41,456 nucleotides of DNA from UBA11891 sp049890035 (GCA_049890035.1 JBMHCG010000020.1:1-41456), one strand, 5' to 3'; numbered from the stretch's first letter, positions 24,793 through 33,558 are shown. Notes: a model not told the origin generated them from the letters alone. A program made the numbers and translations.

Positions 24793-25314
24793 TCAATCTT
24801 CTTTTTTTATTTCTTCGGTTGTAGCTGTTTCTGTTTTGGCTTCTGGGGTTGCTTCTTCAGCAGGCTTTTCAACACTATCAGCAGCTGCCGTTACTTTCTT
24901 TTTGCTTCGGCTACGTCGTGATTTTTTCTTTTCCGGCTTGTTGAGTTCATAGACCTCATTGTAATCGACCAATTCGATCATGGCCATGGCAGCGTTGTCA
25001 CCCAAGCGGTTCCCCAACTTAATGATACGGGTATAGCCTCCAGGACGGTCACCGACCTTTTCAGAAACATTTCGAAACAGCTCCGTAACAGCATACTTGT
25101 TACGAAGAGCACTAAATGCCAATCGACGGTTGTGTGTGGTGTCAGCTTTGGCTTTAGTAATCAGCGGCTCAACAAATTGCTTGAGAGCTTTGGCTTTGGT
25201 CACCGTAGTATTGATTCGTTTATGCTCAATTAAGGAACAGGCCATGTTGGCCAACATTGATTTGCGATGGGCTGTTTTGCGCCCCAAATGCATTACTTTT
25301 TTTCCGTGTCTCAT
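24793..25314 (-). CDS. rplQ: Ribosomal protein bL17 with acidic/basic C-terminal extension
   Basis: The product has 173 residues. The conserved core (MRHGKKVMHLGRKTAHRKSM, LVEPLITKAKADTTHNRR-like, RPGGYTRIIKLGNRLGDNAAMAMIEL) ends near residue 120. A low-complexity tail follows: Lys/Arg-rich (KKKSRRSRSKKK), then Ala/Glu/Thr-rich. Such tails are common in Bacteroidota L17. It is the last gene of the alpha operon, 27 bp after rpoA, and a terminator follows at 24704. Confidence 0.97.
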   Translation of the reverse strand: MRHGKKVMHLGRKTAHRKSMLANMACSLIEHKRINTTVTKAKALKQFVEPLITKAKADTTHNRRLAFSALRNKYAVTELFRNVSEKVGDRPGGYTRIIKLGNRLGDNAAMAMIELVDYNEVYELNKPEKKKSRRSRSKKKVTAAADSVEKPAEEATPEAKTETATTEEIKKED

Positions 25315-25341
25315 TTTTTTCGGTACTTAGAGTCGTCAGAC

Positions 25342-26334
25342 TTACTCTTTTTCTAGTTTGTATTTGGACAAATCCATCCCAAATGTAAGTCCTTTCAATA
25401 CGACGAGTTCTTCTAGCTCAGTTAAAGATTTCTTTCCAAAATTTCGGAATTTCATCAGATCATTTTTGTTATAAGAAACCAAGTCTCCCAGGGTATCTAC
25501 TTCAGCAGCTTTCAAACAATTGAGTGCGCGAACCGATAGGTCCATATCGATCAATTTAGTTTTCAACAACTGACGCATGTGCAGTGACTCTTCGTCATAG
25601 GTCTCGGTTTGCGCAATCTCATCAGATTCCAAAGTGATGCGTTCATCAGAGAATAACAAGAAATGATGAATAAGCGTTTTTGCTGCTTCTGTCAAAGCAT
25701 CTTTAGGATGAATAGAACCGTCCGTACTGATCTCAAAAATCAATTTTTCGTAATCTGTTTTCTGTTCCACCCGATAGTTCTCAATGCTGTACTTCACATT
25801 CTTGACGGGCGTAAAGATCGAATCAATAGCAATGACACCAAGGGGTGCATTCACCTTTTTATTTTCTTCTGCAGGTACATACCCACGTCCCTTTTCGATA
25901 GTCAATTCCATGTTGAGATGCACCGTTTTTTCCAAATTGCATATCACCAAATCGGGATTCAATACTTGAAAACCGGAAGTGAACTTTTGTATATCAGCAG
26001 CCTTGAGTTGTTCTTGACCGCCAATGGTAAGGGTAACACTCTCTTCTTCCATGTCTTCAATCTGACGCTTAAATCGAACTTGTTTGAGGTTCAATATAAT
26101 TTCTGTTACGTCTTCGACCACTCCAGGAATGGTAGAAAATTCGTGTTCTACGCCTTCGATTTTGACAGAAGTGATTGCAAAACCCTCCAAAGAGGAAAGC
26201 AAAACACGCCGTAAGGCGTTCCCAACTGTTAAACCGTAACCGGGTTCTAGGGGACGAAATTCAAATTTCCCCTCAAACTCGGAGGAGTCAATCATGATGA
26301 CTTTGTCTGGTTTTTGAAAGTTCAATATAGCCAT
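25342..26334 (-). CDS. rpoA: RNA polymerase alpha subunit
   Basis: The product has 330 residues. The N-terminal dimerisation domain carries EPGYGLTVGNALRRVLLSSL and IPGVVEDVTEIILNLKQV. The C-terminal domain (about 255-330), which contacts UP elements and activators, carries DLSVRALNCLKAAEVDTLGD and FRNFGKKSLTELEELV. Length is standard. It lies 20 bp after rpsD and 27 bp before rplQ, the classical alpha-operon order. Confidence 0.98.
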   Translation of the reverse strand: MAILNFQKPDKVIMIDSSEFEGKFEFRPLEPGYGLTVGNALRRVLLSSLEGFAITSVKIEGVEHEFSTIPGVVEDVTEIILNLKQVRFKRQIEDMEEESVTLTIGGQEQLKAADIQKFTSGFQVLNPDLVICNLEKTVHLNMELTIEKGRGYVPAEENKKVNAPLGVIAIDSIFTPVKNVKYSIENYRVEQKTDYEKLIFEISTDGSIHPKDALTEAAKTLIHHFLLFSDERITLESDEIAQTETYDEESLHMRQLLKTKLIDMDLSVRALNCLKAAEVDTLGDLVSYNKNDLMKFRNFGKKSLTELEELVVLKGLTFGMDLSKYKLEKE

Positions 26335-26354
26335 AGTTGTTCGTTCAGTTAGGA

Positions 26355-26960
26355 TTATTTAGAGTACAATTCTACGATGAGTTGTTCTTTGATATTTTCA
26401 GGAATTTGAAGTCGCTCGGGGACATTTACAAAAGTTCCTTCTTTGGTAGCACCATTCCATGTTAACCATTCGTAAACAGCACCGTGTGCATCCAAGGATT
26501 CTTGAATGACTTGCAGGGATTTCGATTTTTCGCGAACGCCAATAACATCCCCGGGCCGCAATTGGTAGGAAGGTATGTTAACGATTTCACCGTTGACAGT
26601 GATGTGTCGGTGAGAAACCAATTGGCGTGCACCGCTTCGTGAACGCGCGATCCCCAAACGATATACTGTATTGTCGAGTCTTGATTCACACAATTGGAGA
26701 AGGACTTCACCCGTTACGCCTTTGCTACGCGTTGCCTTTTCAAAAATGTTGCGAAATTGACGTTCCAAAATACCATAGGTATATTTGGCTTTTTGCTTTT
26801 CCATCAACTGGATGGCATACTCGGATTTCTTTCCTCGACGGCGGTTGTTACCATGCTGTCCTGGAGGATAATTGCGTTTTTCGAAAGATTTGTCAGAACC
26901 GAAGATGGACTCTCCAAACTTTCTTGAAATTTTTGTTTTAGGACCAATATATCTTGCCAT
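26355..26960 (-). CDS. rpsD: Ribosomal protein uS4
   Basis: The product has 201 residues. uS4 nucleates assembly of the 30S body. The N-terminal part lacks the Cys zinc cluster found in some bacteria (ARYIGPKTKISRKFGESIFG). The S4 RNA-binding domain is clear: CESRLDNTVYRLGIARSRSG and SHRHITVNGEIVNIPSYQLR. It is separated from rpsK by 82 bp, the widest gap inside the cluster. Confidence 0.97.
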   Translation of the reverse strand: MARYIGPKTKISRKFGESIFGSDKSFEKRNYPPGQHGNNRRRGKKSEYAIQLMEKQKAKYTYGILERQFRNIFEKATRSKGVTGEVLLQLCESRLDNTVYRLGIARSRSGARQLVSHRHITVNGEIVNIPSYQLRPGDVIGVREKSKSLQVIQESLDAHGAVYEWLTWNGATKEGTFVNVPERLQIPENIKEQLIVELYSK

Positions 26961-27042
26961 AATTTTAGTTTTTTAATGAACGGGCTGTCATGAATTAAGG
27001 TCGTTCCTTCGATGACATACTACCCATTCGAATAGCGATTGA
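26961..27042 (-). promoter_or_regulatory. rpsK-rpsD spacer, unusually long for the cluster
   Basis: This 82-bp gap compares with 1-36 bp elsewhere in the ribosomal block. It could hold an S4-type translational operator or an internal promoter, but I see no exact TAnnTTTG box and no strong hairpin. Confidence 0.3.
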
Positions 27043-27426
27043 TTATACGCGTCTGCGCTTTGGAGGACGGCACCCATTGTGTGGCATGGGTGTTACGTCG
27101 ATGATTTCTGTTACTTCGATACCACTGTTATGAAGCGTCCGGATGGCGGACTCGCGTCCATTCCCAGGGCCTTTCACAAATACTTTTACTTTTTTAAGCC
27201 CTGCTTCTTGTGCCACGCCAGCGCAATCTTCCGCAGCTGTTTGAGCTGCATAGGGCGTATTTTTCTTCGAGCCACGGAAACCCATTTTTCCTGCACTGGA
27301 CCAGGCAATGACCTCCCCTTTTTGGTTGGTCAATGAAATAATGATATTGTTGAAGGTTGCGTTGATGTGCGCCTCACCGATAGCATCAACAATAACTTTG
27401 CGTTTTTTGGACGATACTTTTGCCAT
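27043..27426 (-). CDS. rpsK: Ribosomal protein uS11
   Basis: The product has 127 residues and forms part of the 30S platform near the mRNA exit. Seen are AHINATFNNIIISLTNQKGE, AWSSAGKMGFRGSKKNTPYA, KVFVKGPGNGRESAIRTL and the conserved C terminus TPMPHNGCRPPKRRRV. It starts 10 bp after rpsM. Confidence 0.98.
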   Translation of the reverse strand: MAKVSSKKRKVIVDAIGEAHINATFNNIIISLTNQKGEVIAWSSAGKMGFRGSKKNTPYAAQTAAEDCAGVAQEAGLKKVKVFVKGPGNGRESAIRTLHNSGIEVTEIIDVTPMPHNGCRPPKRRRV

Positions 27427-27436
27427 ATCTCAATGA

Positions 27437-27811
27437 TTATTTGGTAGCTTTCTTTTTGTTTGCTACAGTTTTTCGTTTTCCTTTTCGAGTTCGAGAATTA
27501 TTCTTGGTACGTTGACCGCGTAAGGGCAAACCCGAACGGTGACGGATACCACGATAACAACCAATGTCCATCAAACGTTTGATGTTCAATTGGATTTCCG
27601 ATCGCAATTCACCTTCTATTTTGAAATTACCGACGGCTTCGCGAATGCTACTGGTTTCTTCGTCTGTCCAGTCCGATACTTTTTTGTCTTCGCTAACTTT
27701 CGCCTCCGCTAAGATTTGCTGAGCACGACTCCGACCGATACCAAAGATATAGGTCAATGCGATAACACCTCTTTTTTGCTTGGGAATATCTACCCCTGAA
27801 ATTCTAGCCAT
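27437..27811 (-). CDS. rpsM: Ribosomal protein uS13
   Basis: The product has 124 residues and lies in the 30S head, contacting 50S and tRNA. Seen are MARISGVDIPKQKRGVIALT, FGIGRSRAQQIL (H2TH region), GCYRGIRHRSGLPLRGQRT and a basic C-terminal tail. It lies 4 bp after rpmJ. Confidence 0.98.
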   Translation of the reverse strand: MARISGVDIPKQKRGVIALTYIFGIGRSRAQQILAEAKVSEDKKVSDWTDEETSSIREAVGNFKIEGELRSEIQLNIKRLMDIGCYRGIRHRSGLPLRGQRTKNNSRTRKGKRKTVANKKKATK

Positions 27812-27815
27812 AGTT

Positions 27816-27932
27816 TTATCCTTGTCTTTGTTTGAATCGAGGATTCTTTTTGTTTATTACATAAAGACGGCCCTTGCGACGTACGATCTTGCACTCGGGA
27901 CTTCTTTTCTTTAAGGAAGCTCTTACTTTCAT
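27816..27932 (-). CDS. rpmJ: Ribosomal protein bL36 (zinc-free type)
   Basis: This 38-residue gene lies between infA (10 bp before) and rpsM (4 bp after). The translation begins MKVRASLKKRSPECKIVRRK and ends NKKNPRFKQRQG. Only one Cys remains of the zinc ribbon CxxC...C...H of the classical form, so this is the zinc-independent type that Flavobacteriia carry. Confidence 0.95.
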   Translation of the reverse strand: MKVRASLKKRSPECKIVRRKGRLYVINKKNPRFKQRQG

Positions 27933-27942
27933 GTGTTGTTAT

Positions 27943-28158
27943 TTAAAATCTATAAGTGATCCTCGCTTTGGTCAGATCGTAAGGACTCATTTCTAATTTG
28001 ACTTTGTCTCCAGGTAACAATTTGATGTAATGGAGACGCATTTTTCCCGATATATGAGCTGTAACTACATGCCCATTCTCAAGCTCTACTCGAAACATCG
28101 CATTGGACAGTGCCTCAATGATCGTTCCTTCTTGTTCTATTGCTGCTTGTTTCGCCAT
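27943..28158 (-). CDS. infA: Translation initiation factor IF-1
   Basis: The product has 71 residues with an S1/OB fold: MAKQAAIEQEGTIIEALSNA, MFRVELENGHVVTAHISGKM and the conserved end LTKARITYRF. IF-1 occupies the A site of the 30S subunit during initiation. Its ATG shares one base with the secY stop (TAATG). Confidence 0.98.
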   Translation of the reverse strand: MAKQAAIEQEGTIIEALSNAMFRVELENGHVVTAHISGKMRLHYIKLLPGDKVKLEMSPYDLTKARITYRF

Positions 28159-29507
28159 TATGCTATATTTCTCCGGGTTTTACCTGTTTTCATCAAACCG
28201 TCATAATGGCGGTTCAATAAATAGGAGTTGACTTGCTGAACCGTGTCAATAGCGACACCTACCATGATGAGTAGCGAGGTGCCCCCATAAAACAATGCCC
28301 AACCTTGTTGCATTCCCATTAGTTTGACAACAACGGCTGGGAAAACAGCGATAGCAGCTAAAAACAGGGACCCTGGAAAGGTTATATGGGACATTACGTT
28401 GTCCAAAAACTCTGCCGTCTCGTTTCCGGGGCGAATGCCAGGAACAAAACCACCACTGCGTTTTAAATCATCAGACATTTTATTTGTGGGGACCGTTATG
28501 GCTGTGTAGAAATAGGTGAAAACAATGATTAATACGGCAAACAATATGTTATACCAAAGACCAAAAATGTCAGAAAAATTGGTCTGCATCCACTGACCTA
28601 CGTCAGAATCACCCAGTAGCCTACCTAAATAAGCAGGGGCAAACATAATCGCTTGAGCAAAGATAATCGGCATAACACCCGAGGCGTTTAATTTGAGTGG
28701 AATGTATTGGCGTGATCCAAATACATTTTGCTCATTGGCACCACCGGCAGTTCTGCGGGCGTACTGAACAGGTATTTGGCGCACTGCCATGACCAATAAG
28801 ATACTTAATATGATGATTACGATCCACAAAACCAATTCTATCAATACCAACATCAAACCACCGTTATTTTCACTCACACGAGACACCAATTCTTGAGTAA
28901 ACGAAAGGGGCAGATTGGCAATGATACCAACCATAATCAATAAAGAAATCCCATTTCCAATGCCTCTGTCAGTGATTTTTTCACCCAACCACATCGCAAA
29001 AATAGTACCGGTGACTAAAATAATAACCGATGAGATCATGAACAAAGGCCCCCGACCAAGAATAAAGGCACTATCGGGTACACCCAGCGCGCTTAATCCA
29101 TAGAGGTAAGCAGGTGCCTGAACAATACAAATCAAGATGGTTAGCCAACGTGTGATTTGATTGAGTTGCTTTCTTCCACTTTCGCCTTCTTTTTGGAGTT
29201 TTTGCAAATACGGGATGGCTATTCCCATCAATTGAACCACAATGGAAGCAGAAATGTAGGGCATGATTCCCAAAGCAAAAACCGAAGCGTTAGCAAATGC
29301 CCCTCCGGTAAAAGCATTCAGTATGCCTAACAATCCAGCTCCTTCAGTTCGACTAGACAGTTCGGCCAGTTGAACAGAATCAATGCCGGGAAGGACTATT
29401 TGCGCACCCAGGCGGTAAATAAGAAGGATAATCAAGGTCGTTCCGATACGTTCGCGGAGTTCCTTGATGTTATAGATATTGATAAGGGTCTCTAAAAAGT
29501 TCTTCAT
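28158..29507 (-). CDS. secY: Protein translocase channel subunit SecY
   Basis: The product has 449 residues and ten membrane helices. Landmarks are LLIYRLGAQIVLPGID, GIMPYISASIVVQLM, SGRKQLNQITRWLTI, the cytosolic loop VPTNKMSDDLKRSGGFVPGI with RPGNETAEFLD, and the C-terminal VQQVNSYLLNRHYDGLMKTG. It forms the channel with SecE/SecG for Sec export, including the surface proteins at the left of this window. It lies 10 bp after rplO. Confidence 0.98.
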   Translation of the reverse strand: MKNFLETLINIYNIKELRERIGTTLIILLIYRLGAQIVLPGIDSVQLAELSSRTEGAGLLGILNAFTGGAFANASVFALGIMPYISASIVVQLMGIAIPYLQKLQKEGESGRKQLNQITRWLTILICIVQAPAYLYGLSALGVPDSAFILGRGPLFMISSVIILVTGTIFAMWLGEKITDRGIGNGISLLIMVGIIANLPLSFTQELVSRVSENNGGLMLVLIELVLWIVIIILSILLVMAVRQIPVQYARRTAGGANEQNVFGSRQYIPLKLNASGVMPIIFAQAIMFAPAYLGRLLGDSDVGQWMQTNFSDIFGLWYNILFAVLIIVFTYFYTAITVPTNKMSDDLKRSGGFVPGIRPGNETAEFLDNVMSHITFPGSLFLAAIAVFPAVVVKLMGMQQGWALFYGGTSLLIMVGVAIDTVQQVNSYLLNRHYDGLMKTGKTRRNIA

Positions 29508-29517
29508 CCTCCGTATG

Positions 29518-29970
29518 TTAGATCGTTACGGCTTCGCCTCCAGCAGCTTCAATAGCAGCTTGGGCTGTAGCTGTAAATTTATGAGCTTCAATTTTCAGTG
29601 CCGCATCCAATTTCCCACGACCGAGAATCTTTACCAAGTCATTTTTTCCGGCCAAACGCAAATCGATGAGTGTTTGTAATGAAACTTCTTTCTTGACTTT
29701 TTTGGCGTCCACCATAGCTTGAAGCACATCCAGGTTAACACCTTGATAGGCTTTGCGATTGATGTTTTTGAATCCGAATTTAGGAACACGTCGCTGAAGG
29801 GGCATTTGACCTCCTTCAAAACCAATTTTTTTGGAATATCCAGAACGGGATTTGGCACCTTTGTGACCACGAGTGGACGTACCACCTTTCCCGGATCCTT
29901 GACCACGTCCAACGCGCTTGTTATTTTTGTGTATCGATCCCGCTGCTGGGGTTAATTTTGCTAAACTCAT
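29518..29970 (-). CDS. rplO: Ribosomal protein uL15
   Basis: The product has 150 residues. The Gly/Lys/Arg-rich N-terminal extension is typical (KRVGRGQGSGKGGTSTRGHK, then SGYSKKIGFEGGQMPLQRRV). The globular C-terminal domain contains LVKILGRGKLDAALKIEAHK. It lies 13 bp after rpmD. Confidence 0.98.
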   Translation of the reverse strand: MSLAKLTPAAGSIHKNNKRVGRGQGSGKGGTSTRGHKGAKSRSGYSKKIGFEGGQMPLQRRVPKFGFKNINRKAYQGVNLDVLQAMVDAKKVKKEVSLQTLIDLRLAGKNDLVKILGRGKLDAALKIEAHKFTATAQAAIEAAGGEAVTI

Positions 29971-29983
29971 CGTTCTTTATTCT

Positions 29984-30163
29984 TTAAGCTTCCGTAACGG
30001 AAACAAGGTGTTTGACTTTGGCCACCATCCCTAAGATAGCAGGCGTTGCATCGTGCGTAACTTCTTTTCCAATGCCACGAAGACCAAGGGCTTCGAGGGT
30101 TCTTTTTTGTGATTGCAGTCGCTTGATGCTGCTTCGTACTTGTTTTATTTTAAGCTGTGCCAT
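29984..30163 (-). CDS. rpmD: Ribosomal protein uL30
   Basis: This 59-residue gene starts 10 bp after rpsE. Translation begins MAQLKIKQVRSSIKRLQSQK, continues TLEALGLRGIGKEVTHDATP and ends HLVSVTEA, a complete L30. It is absent from some bacterial lineages but present here. Confidence 0.95.
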   Translation of the reverse strand: MAQLKIKQVRSSIKRLQSQKRTLEALGLRGIGKEVTHDATPAILGMVAKVKHLVSVTEA

Positions 30164-30173
30164 GAGAAGTTGT

Positions 30174-30698
30174 TTAACCGTTAAACACTTTATCTAATGA
30201 GATACCACGTTGCTTGGCTACCATCAAAGGACTGCGTAGTTGCAACAAAGCATCAAAGGTTGCTTTCACCACATTGTGTGGATTCGATGAACCCTGTGAC
30301 TTTGATAATACGTTGTGAATCCCTACGGCTTCGAGTACAGCACGTACGGCACCTCCGGCGATGACCCCGGTACCCTCAGAGGCAGGCTTCAAAAATACAC
30401 GGGCACCGCCATACTTTCCTTTTTGTTCATGTGGGAGGGTTCCTTTATCGATAGGGATACGGACCAAATTCTTTTTGGCATCCTCAACGGCCTTTGAAAT
30501 CGCTTCAGAAACCTCTTTGGATTTTCCGAGACCTTGACCAACTACGCCGTTTTCGTCACCCACTACAACAATGGCTGAAAATCCGAAGGTGCGCCCCCCT
30601 TTGGTTACTTTTGTAACACGTTGAACACCTACCAATCGATCTTTCAATTCGAGCCCAACGGGTTTTACCAATTCAATGTTTTTGTAATTCTGATACAT
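30174..30698 (-). CDS. rpsE: Ribosomal protein uS5
   Basis: The product has 174 residues and acts in decoding accuracy. The S5 RNA-binding domain holds RVTKVTKGGRTFGFSAIVVV and GQGLGKSKEVSEAISKAVED; the C-terminal domain holds EGTGVIAGGAVRAVLEAVGI and VLSKSQGSSNPHNVVKATFD. It lies 9 bp after rplR. Confidence 0.98.
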   Translation of the reverse strand: MYQNYKNIELVKPVGLELKDRLVGVQRVTKVTKGGRTFGFSAIVVVGDENGVVGQGLGKSKEVSEAISKAVEDAKKNLVRIPIDKGTLPHEQKGKYGGARVFLKPASEGTGVIAGGAVRAVLEAVGIHNVLSKSQGSSNPHNVVKATFDALLQLRSPLMVAKQRGISLDKVFNG

Positions 30699-30707
30699 TG
30701 CTGCGTT

Positions 30708-31058
30708 TTAAAATTTTAATCCACTTTCACGAGCACCATCAGCGAGAGCTTTCACGCGTCCGTGGTAGAGATAACCACCCCGATCAAAATGAACTTTTTC
30801 TATCCCTGCTTTAAGTGCACGTTCTCCAATTAATTTTCCTACTTGTTGCGCGGTCTCTTGTTTACCCGATCCTTTGGCTTGATCCTCGCGTGAGGAAGCT
30901 GCTGCCAGTGTAACGCCTTGAACGTCATCAATCAATTGTGCGTAGATTTCTTTATTGCTACGGAAGACAGACAAGCGAGGTGCCTGTGCCGTACCGTTAA
31001 TTGTCTTACGAACCCGTAAGTGGATGCGATTGCGTCGCTGTGATTTAGATAGTGCCAT
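30708..31058 (-). CDS. rplR: Ribosomal protein uL18
   Basis: The product has 116 residues and binds 5S rRNA. Seen are RRNRIHLRVRKTINGTAQAP, RLSVFRSNKEIYAQLIDD, and the C-terminal VHFDRGGYLYHGRVKALADG. It lies 9 bp after rplF. Confidence 0.98.
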   Translation of the reverse strand: MALSKSQRRNRIHLRVRKTINGTAQAPRLSVFRSNKEIYAQLIDDVQGVTLAAASSREDQAKGSGKQETAQQVGKLIGERALKAGIEKVHFDRGGYLYHGRVKALADGARESGLKF

Positions 31059-31067
31059 ACTACTCTA

Positions 31068-31610
31068 TTATGCTGATTTACCTGCTTTTCTTCTGATTTG
31101 TTCGCCCACAAACTTAACACCCTTCCCTTTGTAAGGTTCGGGCTTGCGAAATGAACGTATTTTAGCGGCTACATAACCAACCAATTGTTTGTCATGAGAG
31201 CTCAGTTTTACGATAGGATTTTTTCCTTTTTCAGATACCGTATCCACTTTCACTTCAGGAGCGATATCCAAAACGATATTGTGTGAAAAACCAAGAGCTA
31301 AATCCAATTTCTGGCCTTGGTGACTCGCTCGATAACCCACACCAACGAGTTCTAATTCTTTTGTGAACCCTTCACTTACACCTTGTACCATATTGGCTAC
31401 CAACGCACGGTACAAGCCGTGTTTGGCGCGATGGTCTTTTGCATCCGAAGGACGGGTTATTTCCAAAACACCTTCTTTCTCCGTGATACGAACGGTATCA
31501 TAGGACTGCGTCAATTCGCCTAATTTCCCCTTGACAATTATCTGTTCCGGCTGGATGGTCACGGTGACTCCTTCAGGGACGGGGATGGGGTTGTTTCCTA
31601 TTCTAGACAT
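31068..31610 (-). CDS. rplF: Ribosomal protein uL6
   Basis: The product has 180 residues, with two similar domains. Seen are MSRIGNNPIPVPEGVTV, LELVGVGYRASHQGQKLDLA and the conserved C-terminal signature PEPYKGKGVKFVGEQIRRKA. It lies near the factor-binding site. It is 12 bp after rpsH. Confidence 0.98.
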   Translation of the reverse strand: MSRIGNNPIPVPEGVTVTIQPEQIIVKGKLGELTQSYDTVRITEKEGVLEITRPSDAKDHRAKHGLYRALVANMVQGVSEGFTKELELVGVGYRASHQGQKLDLALGFSHNIVLDIAPEVKVDTVSEKGKNPIVKLSSHDKQLVGYVAAKIRSFRKPEPYKGKGVKFVGEQIRRKAGKSA

Positions 31611-31622
31611 ATTTCTAAACTT

Positions 31623-32024
31623 TTAATAAACGTAACAAATCAATTCTCCGCCTACGTTTTCTTTGGTTGCTTGTTTACCCGTCATTACTCCCTTGGATGT
31701 GGACACAATGGCGACGCCCAATCCATTCAAAATCCGTGGTAAAGAATCGGAGCCTGTATACTTTCGTAAACCGGGGGTACTGATACGTTGAAGTGCTTTG
31801 ATTACGGGCTCTTTAGTGAGTTTATCATATTTCAAAGCAATCTTTATAGTCCCTTGGTGGTTGCTCGTATCTTCGAATTTATAGCTCAAGATATAACCTT
31901 GGTCAAACAAGATTTTAGTGATTTCCTTTTTGAGTTTCGATGCGGGAATGTTCACTACTCGGTGACCAGCGGCATTCGCATTTCGAATTCGTGTCAAATA
32001 ATCTGCAATTGGATCTGTATACAT
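31623..32024 (-). CDS. rpsH: Ribosomal protein uS8
   Basis: The product has 133 residues. Seen are MYTDPIADYLTRIRNANAAG and the C-terminal STSKGVMTGKQATKENVGGE. uS8 binds the central domain of 16S rRNA and, in E. coli, represses the spc operon; whether it does here cannot be read. It lies 14 bp after rpsN. Confidence 0.98.
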   Translation of the reverse strand: MYTDPIADYLTRIRNANAAGHRVVNIPASKLKKEITKILFDQGYILSYKFEDTSNHQGTIKIALKYDKLTKEPVIKALQRISTPGLRKYTGSDSLPRILNGLGVAIVSTSKGVMTGKQATKENVGGELICYVY

Positions 32025-32038
32025 ACTGCGTTAATTTT

Positions 32039-32308
32039 TTACCAGCTGGCTTTTGTTACACCTGGGATAAGTCCTTTGTTGGCCATTTCACGAAAAGTAA
32101 CCCTAGAGATTCCAAATTGACGCATGTACCCTTTGGGTCTCCCAGTGAGCTTGCAACGGTTGTGCATGCGGATGGGAGAAGCATTTTTTGGCAATTTTTG
32201 AAGGGCTTCATAATCCCCTGCTTCTTTTAAGGCTTTTCTTTTGGCTGCGTATTTGGCAACGACTTTAGCTCTTTTGACTTCCCGAGCTTTCATGGATTCT
32301 TTGGCCAT
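32039..32308 (-). CDS. rpsN: Ribosomal protein uS14 (long, zinc-free type)
   Basis: The product has 89 residues. The long form lacks the two CxxC pairs of the short zinc form; only one Cys occurs (RMHNRCKLTGRPKGYMRQFG). It ends LIPGVTKASW, the standard terminus. It lies 5 bp after rplE. Confidence 0.97.
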   Translation of the reverse strand: MAKESMKAREVKRAKVVAKYAAKRKALKEAGDYEALQKLPKNASPIRMHNRCKLTGRPKGYMRQFGISRVTFREMANKGLIPGVTKASW

Positions 32309-32313
32309 AGTAC

Positions 32314-32862
32314 TTATTTTTTGAAGGGTAGTCCCAATTCTTGTAATAATGATTTTGCTTCCTTATCCGTGGCGGCACTTGTCACAAAAGTGATGTCCAT
32401 ACCGGATATTTTATTGACTTTATCAATATCTATTTCAGGAAAAATGATCTGTTCGGTGATGCCCAAGTTGTAATTCCCTCTACCATCGAAACCTGTTGCT
32501 TTTACACCTCTAAAATCGCGAACACGAGGAAGGGCCGTCGTAACAAGGCGATCGAGAAACTCAAACATACGCTCGCCACGAAGCGTGACCTTGGCACCGA
32601 TAGGCATACCTTTACGCAATTTAAAAGAAGCCACGTCTTTTTTGGATAGCGTTGCCACAGCCTTTTGGCCCGTGATCAACGTTAGCTCTTCAACAGCGTG
32701 ATCGATCAGTTTCTTATCCGCTACGGCTTGTCCAACCCCACGGCTCAAAACAATCTTTTCGAGTTTCGGTACTTGCATGACGCTTTTGTAGCTAAACTCT
32801 TCTTTAAGGCTGCTGACAATACGATCGTTATATTCTTGTTTTAGTCTTGGAACGTAACTCAT
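32314..32862 (-). CDS. rplE: Ribosomal protein uL5
   Basis: The product has 182 residues and forms part of the central protuberance with 5S rRNA. Seen are MQVPKLEKIVLSRGVGQAVA, GQKAVATLSKKDVASFKLRK and GYNYNLGI-like FDGRGNYNLGITEQIIFPEI. It lies 3 bp after rplX. Confidence 0.98.
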   Translation of the reverse strand: MSYVPRLKQEYNDRIVSSLKEEFSYKSVMQVPKLEKIVLSRGVGQAVADKKLIDHAVEELTLITGQKAVATLSKKDVASFKLRKGMPIGAKVTLRGERMFEFLDRLVTTALPRVRDFRGVKATGFDGRGNYNLGITEQIIFPEIDIDKVNKISGMDITFVTSAATDKEAKSLLQELGLPFKK

Positions 32863-32865
32863 GAC

Positions 32866-33177
32866 TTATATTACTTCGTTTGATTTTTTGGCAAAACGCA
32901 CTTTAACTCCGTCTTCCATACGGTACCCTACACGTGTTGGAACACCTTCTGCCGTAAGCAGGGATAGGTTCGAAATTTGGATGGGTGCTTCTTTCTCCGT
33001 GATTCCTCCCTGAGGATTCTGTGCACTGGGTTTGTTGTGTTTTTTGACAAGATTGACACCCTCAACAAGGGCTTTGTTGTCCGTAACCAACACTTTTAAC
33101 ACAGTACCTTCAGATCCTTTATTCGCTCCTGCAATGACGCGAACTTTATCGCCTTTTTTAATTTTGATCTTTGACAT
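32866..33177 (-). CDS. rplX: Ribosomal protein uL24
   Basis: The product has 103 residues with a KOW motif (KKGDKVRVIAGANKGSEGTV) followed by VEGVNLVKKHNKPSAQNPQG and VGYRMEDGVKVRFAKKS. It is an early 50S assembly protein near the tunnel exit. It lies 11 bp after rplN. Confidence 0.98.
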   Translation of the reverse strand: MSKIKIKKGDKVRVIAGANKGSEGTVLKVLVTDNKALVEGVNLVKKHNKPSAQNPQGGITEKEAPIQISNLSLLTAEGVPTRVGYRMEDGVKVRFAKKSNEVI

Positions 33178-33188
33178 GCGATTCTGAC

Positions 33189-33557
33189 TTAAAGCACCTC
33201 GGGTGCTAGTGAAACAATTTTCATGAATTGCTTGTCTCGCAATTCTCTGGCTACTGGGCCAAATACACGTGTGCCGCGCATCTCACCCGTGGGGTTTAGC
33301 AAAACACAAGCGTTGTCATCAAATCGGATATAGGAACCATCGGGACGACGAACTTCTTTGGTAGTTCGAACAACTACCGCCGTAGAAACTTGTCCTTTTT
33401 TGACGGTTCCCGAAGGGGTTGCGTCTTTAACGGTAACCACAATTTTGTCACCAATAGAGGCATAACGTCTTTTGGTTCCTCCCAACACACGGATGGTCAA
33501 AACTTCTTTGGCTCCGGTATTGTCGGCTACTTTGAGTCTGGATTCTTGTTGTACCAT
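33189..33557 (-). CDS. rplN: Ribosomal protein uL14
   Basis: The product has 122 residues. Seen are QQESRLKVADNTGAKEVLTI, RRYASIGDKIVVTVKDATPS, and the C-terminal GTRVFGPVARELRDKQFMKI. It forms an intersubunit bridge. Only 1 bp separates it from rpsQ. Confidence 0.98.
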   Translation of the reverse strand: MVQQESRLKVADNTGAKEVLTIRVLGGTKRRYASIGDKIVVTVKDATPSGTVKKGQVSTAVVVRTTKEVRRPDGSYIRFDDNACVLLNPTGEMRGTRVFGPVARELRDKQFMKIVSLAPEVL

Positions 33558-33558
33558 T

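Noticed and set aside
25663..26214. 183-codon open frame antisense to rpoA
   Set aside because: It is wholly inside rpoA on the opposite strand, with the odd Phe/Cys-rich composition expected of an antisense shadow.
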